Virus record (IMG/VR): IMGVR_UViG_3300022208_000279
Coordinates: 1 to 32,642 of that record
Length of the DNA stretch: 32,642 nucleotides
DNA from: a virus
Strand: one strand, 5' to 3'
Both the position numbers and the translations under genes were made by a program. The notes under the pieces were generated by a model that worked only from the letters and a program-made list of their open reading frames with translations, was not told the DNA's origin and searched no databases. Each line of letters begins with the position of its first letter. The stretch's first letter is position 1. Shown here in pieces: positions 1-6,042 of this stretch.

Positions 1-618
1 ATGAATCTATTAAAACAGGCAGGCCATTCGGATGGCCAAAACGAAGTCGTGGCGTATGCCGAAACCACCATCGAAATCTTAGCCAAAGAACTGATCGGTA
101 AATGCGGGATTACTCCAGACGATCTGGAGGATATTGAGCAGGAAATGATGATCGATCTGCTACGGCGGCTTGGCAATTATGACCGATCCAAAGCCAAGCT
201 AACCACCTTTATCAAGCGGGTGCTTGAACGTAAAATCGCCAATATCCTGCGCCAACGCTGTACGGAAAAAGAGTTCTTAAATCGCTCATGTCTGAGCCTG
301 GAAAAGTCCATTCAGTCATACGACACGCCTGGCGAACACATAACGCTGGGCGACACCGTAACGACAGAATACTATGACAAAACCGTTCGCGGCAAAATGC
401 GAAGCCGCGAAGACGAGCGTCAGCTTGTTTTCGATGTCCGTCAGATCGTAGCGGTTTTTCCGGATGAACTTCGTATCGCTTGCGAACATCTGCTCTCTGG
501 CAAAAGCGTCAGCGAGACAGCCAATTTGGTCGGCATCAAACGCTCCACATTCTATGAAAAGGTTCTGGCACCCATCCGCGAGGCGTTCCAAGCGGCTGAT
601 CTAAAAAATTATCTGTAA
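1..618 (+). CDS. sigma-70-like RNA polymerase sigma factor (phage-encoded, first copy)
   Basis: This 205-residue protein has the layout of a small ECF-like sigma factor. Residues about 42-90 form a region-2-like helical block (DLEDIEQEMM, then LTTFIKRVLERKIANILRQR). Residues about 153-196 form a region-4-like helix-turn-helix (ACEHLLSGKSVSETANLVGI). Such factors bind core RNA polymerase and direct it to -10/-35 elements. I infer a role in switching transcription to phage genes. The gene begins with the first base of the window, so its RBS and promoter cannot be seen. An alternative is a general sigma-fold DNA-binding regulator without polymerase activity. A second, different sigma-like protein is encoded at 13867-14427. 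The reading frame is intact and I see no truncation at the C-terminus. Confidence 0.7.
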   Translation: MNLLKQAGHSDGQNEVVAYAETTIEILAKELIGKCGITPDDLEDIEQEMMIDLLRRLGNYDRSKAKLTTFIKRVLERKIANILRQRCTEKEFLNRSCLSLEKSIQSYDTPGEHITLGDTVTTEYYDKTVRGKMRSREDERQLVFDVRQIVAVFPDELRIACEHLLSGKSVSETANLVGIKRSTFYEKVLAPIREAFQAADLKNYL

Positions 619-627
619 ATCTCCGAC

Positions 628-647
628 ACCCGGCCTCTGCGCCGGGT
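628..647 (+). other. GC-rich hairpin after the sigma gene
   Basis: ACCCGGC (628-634) and GCCGGGT (641-647) form a perfect 7-bp stem with a 6-nt loop, 10 bases after the sigma stop codon. No T-run follows, so it is not a classic intrinsic terminator. It may stabilise a 3' end, attenuate, or act as a processing site. A second, weak AT hairpin (AATAAAA/TTTTATT, 664-680) lies just downstream. Confidence 0.45.
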
Positions 648-696
648 AAGTAATGGGTACACCAATAAAACAATTTTATTAAACAGGAAAAACAAT

Positions 697-750
697 ATGA
701 ACAACACAATTCAAAAATTCAAAGTTTGCGAAGCAAAGGAGGTGGCGTAA
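697..750 (+). CDS. 17-codon leader-like ORF
   Basis: This ATG is preceded by AGGA at 685-688 (spacing 8) and opens a 17-codon frame ending in TAA at 748-750. The last base of the stop codon is the first base of the next gene's ATG. The strong SD of that next gene (GGAGG, about 738-743) lies inside the last codons. The layout fits translational coupling or a leader peptide. Such a short ORF could be chance, and no function is claimed. Confidence 0.35.
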   Translation: MNNTIQKFKVCEAKEVA

Positions 751-1043
751 TGGCTAAATCACGTCGAACCGATCCGGTCACCTCCCATCAGGCCGCTCAC
801 GAAGTGGAAAAATCAGGTCGTGCGGCATCACATCGGGCGATGTGTCTTGCTTCGGTAAATATGCGTCCGGGACAGACCGCCGCCGAAATCGCTGTCCATA
901 CTGGCCTTGAGCGTCACGCGCCAAGCCGCCGCCTGCCGGAATTGCGGGACCAGGGGCTAATCGCTAACGGACAGTCCAGGGTTTGCACTGCCACCGGCAG
1001 ATTAAGCTTAGTCTGGCTGCCAGTGGCGGGAGGTATCAGATGA
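750..1043 (+). CDS. small winged-helix/HTH phage regulator
   Basis: This 97-residue basic protein begins MAKSRRTDPVTSHQAA. It carries a winged-helix pattern at residues about 45-80 (GQTAAEIAVHTGLERHAPSR, then LPELRDQGLI), followed by a short wing. The family is known in phages and prophages as small MarR/ArsR-like HTH proteins, probably DNA-binding. I chose the ATG at 750 because AAGGAGG sits just upstream. An in-frame TTG at 726 has no SD. The gene overlaps the next one by ATGA (1040-1043), so the two are co-transcribed and probably coupled. Its position before the nuclease suggests control of the early region, which is an inference. Confidence 0.6.
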   Translation: MAKSRRTDPVTSHQAAHEVEKSGRAASHRAMCLASVNMRPGQTAAEIAVHTGLERHAPSRRLPELRDQGLIANGQSRVCTATGRLSLVWLPVAGGIR

Positions 1044-1840
1044 ACCGTCCGAAATGGCTCATTGAAGAACCGGCGGATATATATCACGCCCAGCGAAATA
1101 AGTATCTGAGCAGTCACCAACTGATCGATTTCATGAAATGCCCATATCTGCATTACAAAAAGCGCCAAGGGCTGATTACAGAGAAAGAATCCACCTCTTA
1201 TCTGATTGGGCGTGCTGCTCATACACGGATATTAGAAGGAAGCGCCGCTTTCGCACTGGATTTCGCGGTGGACGGTCCGACCAATCCTACAACCGGCAAA
1301 CCCTATGGCAGCCTGACAAAGAAGTTCGCTGAATGGAAGGCGAAGCAGAATAAACCCGTGCTGACATTAGAGCAGGCGGACTTAATTGATCAGATGGCTT
1401 CCGGCGTTGCCCTCAATGACATTGCCGTCGAACTGCTCTCTTGGGGTCTGGCTGAAGGTGTTGTTCGGACCCAGTATTGCGAGGTCCTCTCGCAGATTCG
1501 TATCGATTGGCTTCATCCTGAAAAGGGAATTGTGGACCTGAAAACCTGCGACGACCTGACCTGGTTTGAGGCGGACGCCCGCCGCTATCGCTATCACAAC
1601 CAGATGGCATTTTATCAAGCGGTATTGAACAAGGAAGTCGGTGAACTTGTGCCGGTCCACATCATCGCTGTTGAAAAGAAAGAACCCTTCCGCTGTGGTG
1701 TCTGGCGCGTGTCCAACGATTGCCTGACTACAGCTCGGCAGGAAAATGAGGCGGCCATCGGCCGCCTCATATCCTGTCTCCATCACAACCAATGGCCAAC
1801 GGGTTATGAGCAGATTCGGCTGTTGGATTCATTTTTTTAG
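1040..1840 (+). CDS. RecE-like exonuclease, PD-(D/E)XK (DUF3799 type)
   Basis: The 266-residue protein starts MNRPKWLIEEPADIYH. It contains the RecE/exodeoxyribonuclease VIII-like pattern: an N-terminal YLSSHQLIDFMKCPYLHYK (about 22-40), then the catalytic core with RIDW (D156) and GIVDLKT (D166, K168), and a helix HNQMAFYQAVL (about 185-197). The family digests the 5' strand of dsDNA to leave 3' single strands for annealing or recombination. The downstream Sak4-like ATPase and DUF669 protein complete a plausible phage recombination module. The start overlaps the previous stop (ATGA). The length is close to that of short DUF3799 proteins rather than the long E. coli RecE. It could also process replication ends. 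Confidence 0.75.
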   Translation: MNRPKWLIEEPADIYHAQRNKYLSSHQLIDFMKCPYLHYKKRQGLITEKESTSYLIGRAAHTRILEGSAAFALDFAVDGPTNPTTGKPYGSLTKKFAEWKAKQNKPVLTLEQADLIDQMASGVALNDIAVELLSWGLAEGVVRTQYCEVLSQIRIDWLHPEKGIVDLKTCDDLTWFEADARRYRYHNQMAFYQAVLNKEVGELVPVHIIAVEKKEPFRCGVWRVSNDCLTTARQENEAAIGRLISCLHHNQWPTGYEQIRLLDSFF

Positions 1841-1850
1841 CATTTTTTAC

Positions 1851-1926
1851 GCTTCAGGCCGGTCTGCGGTCGGAGTGGGTTCCCCTATAACGAATGCGAC
1901 CCTGACTCCCTCCCGCCGCCTGAAGC
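1851..1926 (+). other. structured non-coding stretch closed by a 9-bp inverted repeat
   Basis: GCTTCAGGC (1851-1859) is exactly complementary to GCCTGAAGC (1918-1926). Inside are two more short complementary pairs: GGTCG (1868-1872) with CGACC (1897-1901), and GGAGT with ACTCC further inward and outward. The segment lies between the nuclease stop codon and the tRNA-like sequence and contains no convincing ORF. It may be a folded RNA, a processing element for the tRNA, or the remnant of a second tRNA-like gene. I do not recognise it. Confidence 0.4.
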
Positions 1927-1931
1927 ATTTC

Positions 1932-1998
1932 GGCGAGGAAAACGGTTTTGCACGGGTCTCATAAGCCCGTGGTTGTCGGTTCGACTCCGGCACTCGCC
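1932..1998 (+). tRNA. tRNA-Met/Ile (CAT anticodon)-like, D-arm shortened
   Basis: The acceptor is GGCGAG/CTCGCC (position 7 unpaired). The anticodon arm is CGGGT-CTCATAA-GCCCG, with CAT in the loop centre. It is followed by a 5-nt variable loop and a T-arm GTCGG-TTCGACT-CCGGC with the canonical TTCGA loop. Only 13 bases occupy the space between acceptor and anticodon arms where about 17-19 are usual. A D-arm can only be drawn as AAAA-CGG-TTTT. No CCA is encoded after the acceptor. The anticodon and T halves are typical of tRNA-Met. It may be a functional minimal phage tRNA, a tRNA-mimic, or a decayed tRNA. The flanking protein gene (ATG 2053) does not overlap it. Confidence 0.6.
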
Positions 1999-2052
1999 TT
2001 GGACCCGGCCGGTCAAATCAGAAATATCACTTTAATCACAGGATCAAAAAAC

Positions 2053-2790
2053 ATGACAATTTTTGAATCAACACTTAACCAAACCCATATGCGAGCCCCG
2101 AAGGGCATCGTGTACGGTCCGCCGGGGATCGGCAAGACCACATTCGGTGCGAGCACACACAAACCGATTATTGTGGATTGTGAAAACGGCGCTGCTCATG
2201 TGCAGTGTGACCGGACGCCGTATCTGTCTGACTGGAATGTGATCATGCCTTGGCTTCAGGCCCTGGCCTATGATGATCATACCTATGGAACAGTCGTCAT
2301 CGACTCGATTGACTGGCTCCTGCGGCGGTTGGAAGAGCGTGTTGCTGGTGTCAACGGCCAAGTCGAAAACATGGACAAGACCATGAATCGCTCCCATGGT
2401 GGCTACGGAAACGGAAAACAGGTGCTTCGCAACTATGTCTATCAGTATCTGCTGCCGACATTGGATGCGATTGTCAACCGGGGCATTTCGGTCGTGTTAC
2501 TGGCGCATGTCTCACGCAGAACCTTCACAACCATCGACGGCATCACCATGGAAAAATCCGCTCCGGAAATCCATCCGGACCTGATGAACACGATCATCGA
2601 ATGGTCGGATTTTGTCGGTGCGGCTCGAGCGGATGGTGACTGTCGCGAGCTGGTCTTAAATGAAACGGGTCAGCTGATGGCCAAGAACCGCTATGGAATC
2701 ACAGATGTATTGCCGCTGGACTGGAACTACCTGATGGGGGCAATGAACACACAGCAAACTCAAATCACAGGAGAAACAAGTAATGGCTAA
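2053..2790 (+). CDS. Sak4-like RecA-fold ATPase (phage single-strand annealing/recombination)
   Basis: This 245-residue protein has a Walker A at residues 22-30 (GPPGIGKTT) and a Walker B about 80-85 (TVVIDSIDW). A strand ending in VVLLAHVSRR follows, as in the phage P-loop/Sak4 family (AAA_24). Members resemble the RecA core and, with a partner SSB, promote strand annealing. The start at 2053 has AGGA at 2040-2043. An in-frame TTG at 1948 would run through the tRNA-like sequence and is rejected. The stop overlaps the start of the DUF669 gene by 8 bases, and the Sak4-DUF669 pair is a recurrent phage neighbourhood. A generic P-loop ATPase is the fallback reading. Confidence 0.75.
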   Translation: MTIFESTLNQTHMRAPKGIVYGPPGIGKTTFGASTHKPIIVDCENGAAHVQCDRTPYLSDWNVIMPWLQALAYDDHTYGTVVIDSIDWLLRRLEERVAGVNGQVENMDKTMNRSHGGYGNGKQVLRNYVYQYLLPTLDAIVNRGISVVLLAHVSRRTFTTIDGITMEKSAPEIHPDLMNTIIEWSDFVGAARADGDCRELVLNETGQLMAKNRYGITDVLPLDWNYLMGAMNTQQTQITGETSNG

Positions 2791-3241
2791 TCTGAACAAT
2801 TTCAACGCAAACGAAGTCGAACCGAATGTGGGCTTTGAACCGGTGCCGGCGAATAAGTACATCGCCATGATCACCGCCTCGGAAATGAAACCGACCAAAA
2901 ACAGCGATGGCAGTTATCTCGAACTGGAACTGACCATTCTGGATGGTCCGTTCAAGGACCGCAAGGTCTGGGATCGGCTGTGTCTGAATCATCCGAATCC
3001 CCAAACGGTCAAGATCGCACGCGGGTATTTGTCATCCGTTTGTCGCGCGGTCGGCGTCATGCAGCCCAAGGACAGTTGTGATTTGCACAATATCCCAATG
3101 TGTATCACGGTCAAATGCAAAAAGCGTGATGACAACGGCGAAATCACCAACGAGGTCCGGGGGTATGCCAAAAAGGAAAGTGCTGCGGGCAAACCTCAAC
3201 AGGCGGCGTCCACGGATAACACACCTCCCTGGAAGCGATAA
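2783..3241 (+). CDS. DUF669 family protein, likely ssDNA-binding partner of Sak4
   Basis: The 152-residue protein matches the DUF669 pattern: an N-terminal GFEPVPANKYIAMI (about residues 17-31), then KNSDGSYLELELTIL (about 38-52), FKDRKVWDRL and an OB-like beta-rich core. It ends with a polar tail, NTPPWKR. DUF669 proteins are found beside phage Sak4 recombinases and are believed to act as SSB-type proteins, holding ssDNA during replication and recombination. The ATG lies inside the end of the ATPase gene, with GGAG just upstream (CACAGGAGAAACAAGTAATG), so translation is likely coupled. No acidic SSB tail is visible. Confidence 0.75.
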   Translation: MANLNNFNANEVEPNVGFEPVPANKYIAMITASEMKPTKNSDGSYLELELTILDGPFKDRKVWDRLCLNHPNPQTVKIARGYLSSVCRAVGVMQPKDSCDLHNIPMCITVKCKKRDDNGEITNEVRGYAKKESAAGKPQQAASTDNTPPWKR

Positions 3242-3243
3242 CC

Positions 3244-3540
3244 GTGAACGCCAAGGCTAAGGGTACGCGCCTGGAACGCAAGACGATCAAGATGCTGCAG
3301 TCGGCCGGATACATCTGTATCCGGTCGGCGGCATCGCTCGGGCCATTCGACATCATCGCAATCAATCATTTGGGACTGCGATGTATCCAGGTCAAGGCCA
3401 ATGACTGGCCGCGACCGGTCGAACGAGAAGACCTGCAGGCAGCGGCGAAGAGTCTGCCGCCCAATGCTCTGATCGAATGCTGGCGCTGGAACGATAACGC
3501 CAGAGAACCTGTCATCAAACTATTGGAAGAATTCAACTGA
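3244..3540 (+). CDS. Hjc-like PD-(D/E)XK endonuclease (small Holliday-junction resolvase type)
   Basis: This 98-residue protein begins with GTG directly after the DUF669 stop. The sequence shows a conserved glutamate in GTRLERKTIKML (residue 12), then AGYICIRSAASLGPFDIIA with the catalytic aspartate (about D39), and the LRCIQVKAND strand supplying the Q-x-K (about 48-53). This order E...D...QxK matches archaeal Hjc and related phage nucleases. The likely job is cleavage of branched DNA during recombination or before packaging. It is shorter than Hjc (about 120-140 aa). A restriction-like or VRR-Nuc-type nuclease is an alternative. Confidence 0.65.
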   Translation: MNAKAKGTRLERKTIKMLQSAGYICIRSAASLGPFDIIAINHLGLRCIQVKANDWPRPVEREDLQAAAKSLPPNALIECWRWNDNAREPVIKLLEEFN

Positions 3541-3556
3541 AACGAAAGGATCAAAC

Positions 3557-3802
3557 ATGGAATTTGTATTTGCTCTTATTTTGGGTGCTTGTATCGGACT
3601 GATCATCGGTATTTTGACGGGCCTGGAGCTGGCTGCAAAGCCGGATGTCAACAGCCAGGTTGACGATCTGAACACGCAGGCTCAGAAGAATCTGGATGAG
3701 TTTCAAGAAACGCAATATCAAATCACACAGGTCAGCCAGAAAGCGGACATGATTCAGCGAGGCCTTAAATCCAAAATCACCGAACTGGTTAATCAGGAAT
3801 AA
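3557..3802 (+). CDS. small membrane-anchored coiled-coil protein
   Basis: The 81-residue protein has one strong N-terminal membrane segment (residues 1-26, FVFALILGACIGLIIGIL). A polar helical part follows (residues about 35-78), rich in Q, K and D with heptad-like spacing. The start follows AAAGGA (3544-3549). The topology suggests a protein fixed in the inner membrane with its helix in the cytoplasm or periplasm. I do not recognise the family. It sits in the replication module, not with lysis genes, so membrane tethering of replication or superinfection exclusion are both open options. Confidence 0.55.
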   Translation: MEFVFALILGACIGLIIGILTGLELAAKPDVNSQVDDLNTQAQKNLDEFQETQYQITQVSQKADMIQRGLKSKITELVNQE

Positions 3803-3871
3803 GATTGCGATGTCCTAATATCAGCTGTTACTCGAACTCGAATGACCACTTTAAAACAGGAAATAGAAATT

Positions 3872-4171
3872 ATGCAGACCTTAAAAAATATCCCCATCGC
3901 CGAATTGACGGCCATTCGCACAGATGAAAATAAACTCAAAACGGTTTCAAGATTAGAAGGCTTTGGACATCAAGTTCCGAACAGCCGGTATTTCAGGACA
4001 TTTTGCATTGACTGTCACACTCCAATGCGGGTCAGCCACAATCGCCTCGATATACCGATTCGCTGCGAAGAGTGTGATCCCAAGCATGTCGGGTGCACAA
4101 GCCCCCAAACAGGACTTGACGGTCTTGACAAAGATGTTGATGCCTTCAGTCCATCATGGAAGTGCGCATGA
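3872..4171 (+). CDS. small zinc-ribbon protein
   Basis: I start it at ATG 3872 because an AGGAAA motif precedes it. An in-frame ATG at 3842 has no SD and would add ten residues. The 99-residue product holds CIDC and CEEC, about 16-17 residues apart, in the order expected of a zinc ribbon (CIDCHTPMRV, then IPIRCEECD). Such small ribbons often bind nucleic acid or partner proteins. Nothing more specific can be said. The stop codon overlaps the ATG of the next small membrane protein (ATGA at 4168). Confidence 0.5.
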   Translation: MQTLKNIPIAELTAIRTDENKLKTVSRLEGFGHQVPNSRYFRTFCIDCHTPMRVSHNRLDIPIRCEECDPKHVGCTSPQTGLDGLDKDVDAFSPSWKCA

Positions 4172-4308
4172 GATATGAAAAACTGTTCCCAACCCTATTA
4201 ATCATTTTGGACCTCTGCGCAGCAATGGCCTATATGCCTTCCGGTAACTGGCGACAAGTAATTTACTGGCTCGCCGCTGCGGTCTTAACAACCTGTGTGA
4301 CGTATTAA
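4168..4308 (+). CDS. 46-residue membrane protein
   Basis: The ORF starts at ATG 4168 inside the stop of the zinc-ribbon gene and ends two bases before the helicase ATG (4311). The product has two hydrophobic stretches, about residues 8-23 (PTLLIILDLCAAMAYM) and 31-45 (VIYWLAAAVLTTCV), split by a short polar turn. It looks like a hairpin membrane protein. Tight packing on both sides, with overlaps, argues that it is real. Function unknown; a small holin-like or membrane regulator is possible. Confidence 0.5.
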   Translation: MRYEKLFPTLLIILDLCAAMAYMPSGNWRQVIYWLAAAVLTTCVTY

Positions 4309-4310
4309 AT

Positions 4311-6032
4311 ATGCAATTACGCGATTACCAACAAGAATCTGTCGATGCGGTGTATGAGTATCTTCGAAATCGGGATGGCAATCCTTGTATTGTCATCCCG
4401 ACCGCTGGGGGAAAAACGCCGGTGATGTCAACCATCTGTACCGACGCGGTTAATCTGTGGGATGGTCGTGTGCTGGTATTGGCGCATGTCAAAGAACTGC
4501 TCGAGCAGACGGCCGGGACATTGAGCAAGGTGGCTCCGGATCTGGACATTGGGATTTATTCGGCAGGACTGAATCGGCGCGATACCGAGCACAGCATTGT
4601 CGTTGCCGGGATTCAGTCGGTGTATCGTCGGGCTTCTGACCTGGGGGCGTTTGATTTAATTCTGATTGATGAGGCTCATATGCTTCCGCCCGATGGCGAG
4701 GGCATGTATCGTACCTTTCTGCAGGATGCACAGGTTGTCAATCCGAATATTCGGCTGATTGGTTTGACGGCAACACCGTTTCGGATGAGTTCGGGTATGA
4801 TCTGTGGGCCGGACAATCTGCTCACGGACGTCTGTTATGAAGTCGGCGTCAAAGAACTGATCATAAAGGGATATTTGTGCCCTCTAAAAAGTAAGGCGGG
4901 TCGACAAAAGGCTGATACCTCCGGGCTGCACCTTCGCGGTGGCGAATTTATTGCCACCGAAGTCGAGGATTTGATGGACCAGGACGCCTTAGTTTCCTCT
5001 GCCTGCAGCGAGATCATTGAGCAGACGGCAGATCGTAACAATGTCCTTGTGTTTGCATCGGGTGTCGGACATGCGCGGCACATTCAAAAACTCCTGCAGG
5101 AACGCAGCAAACAGGAAGTTGGATTGGTCACCGGTGATACACCGGCCCCGGAGCGTGCCGAACTGTTGGCTCGTTTCAAGGGAGAAGTCGTCAAAGCCGA
5201 TTTATTCGGCAATAATAAGCCGCCATTGAAGTTTCTGGTCAATGTCAATGTGCTGACCACCGGATTTGACGCTCCAAATATCGATTGTGTAGTTCTGCTT
5301 CGGCCGACGAATTCGCCGGGGCTTTACTATCAAATGGTCGGCCGTGGATTCCGGCTGCATCCATCGAAAGAGAACTGTTTGGTGCTGGATTTTGGCGGCA
5401 ACATCCTGCGGCATGGACCGGTGGATAGTTTAGAGATCAAAGATCGTTCGACCGGTACGGGTGATGCACCCGCCAAGGAGTGTCCTGAGTGTCATTCAGT
5501 TATTCATGCGGCCTATGCAACGTGTCCTGACTGCGGATATGAATTTCCACCACCGGACCGGCAAAAACATGATAGTTCTGCCACTAGCGCCGGCATCTTA
5601 TCCGGTCAGACGGAGGATACCGAATACCCCGTTTATGATACGCTGTATCATTTCCACATTAAGCGTAATGCGGGGGCAGATGATCGGCCGACGCTGCGGG
5701 TTCAGTACAACATTGGTTTTAATCAATGGATCTCCGAATGGGTCTGTTTAGAGCACACGGGCTATGCCCGAAGCAAAGCCGAGGGTTGGTGGAGAGCACG
5801 AAGCAATGAATTGATTCCTGATACGATTGAGCAAGCGATTGATCTTGCTGAGTCTGGCGCATTAGCAGAAACCGAGCAGATTACTGTTCGCAGTGTTGCC
5901 GGCCAAAAGTATGACCGCATCATCAATTATCAACTGGGTTCCAAGCCGCCATTGTTGGATGGCAGTGAGGAACGAGATGATGGTACTCTGCCAGAATACG
6001 GCTATCAATACGACGATGAAATCCCATTTTAA
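4311..6032 (+). CDS. SF2 DEAH-box helicase with C-terminal zinc ribbon
   Basis: The 573-residue protein carries the SF2 motifs in order: Q-motif-like QLRDYQQESV (2-11), motif I PTAGGKT (30-36), DEAH (120-123), TAT (153-155), motif V LTTGFDAPNID (315-325) and motif VI QMVGRGFR (341-348). Four cysteines (391, 394, 405, 408; CPEC/CPDCGYEFPP) form a zinc ribbon. A beta-rich C-terminal part (about 440-560) follows. The architecture matches phage and plasmid DEAD/DEAH helicases of the UvrB/Hef-like group, which unwind or remodel DNA. It probably acts with the neighbouring nuclease and primase genes at replication or recombination forks. Complete and unbroken. Confidence 0.85.
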   Translation: MQLRDYQQESVDAVYEYLRNRDGNPCIVIPTAGGKTPVMSTICTDAVNLWDGRVLVLAHVKELLEQTAGTLSKVAPDLDIGIYSAGLNRRDTEHSIVVAGIQSVYRRASDLGAFDLILIDEAHMLPPDGEGMYRTFLQDAQVVNPNIRLIGLTATPFRMSSGMICGPDNLLTDVCYEVGVKELIIKGYLCPLKSKAGRQKADTSGLHLRGGEFIATEVEDLMDQDALVSSACSEIIEQTADRNNVLVFASGVGHARHIQKLLQERSKQEVGLVTGDTPAPERAELLARFKGEVVKADLFGNNKPPLKFLVNVNVLTTGFDAPNIDCVVLLRPTNSPGLYYQMVGRGFRLHPSKENCLVLDFGGNILRHGPVDSLEIKDRSTGTGDAPAKECPECHSVIHAAYATCPDCGYEFPPPDRQKHDSSATSAGILSGQTEDTEYPVYDTLYHFHIKRNAGADDRPTLRVQYNIGFNQWISEWVCLEHTGYARSKAEGWWRARSNELIPDTIEQAIDLAESGALAETEQITVRSVAGQKYDRIINYQLGSKPPLLDGSEERDDGTLPEYGYQYDDEIPF

Positions 6033-6042
6033 GAGGGTTTAG

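Noticed and set aside
628-647. Rho-independent terminator after the first sigma gene
   Set aside because: The hairpin is good but no T-run follows, so I list it only as a hairpin.
1948-2052. N-terminal extension of the Sak4-like gene from TTG 1948
   Set aside because: The extension reads through the tRNA-like sequence, and an SD (AGGA 2040-2043) supports ATG 2053.
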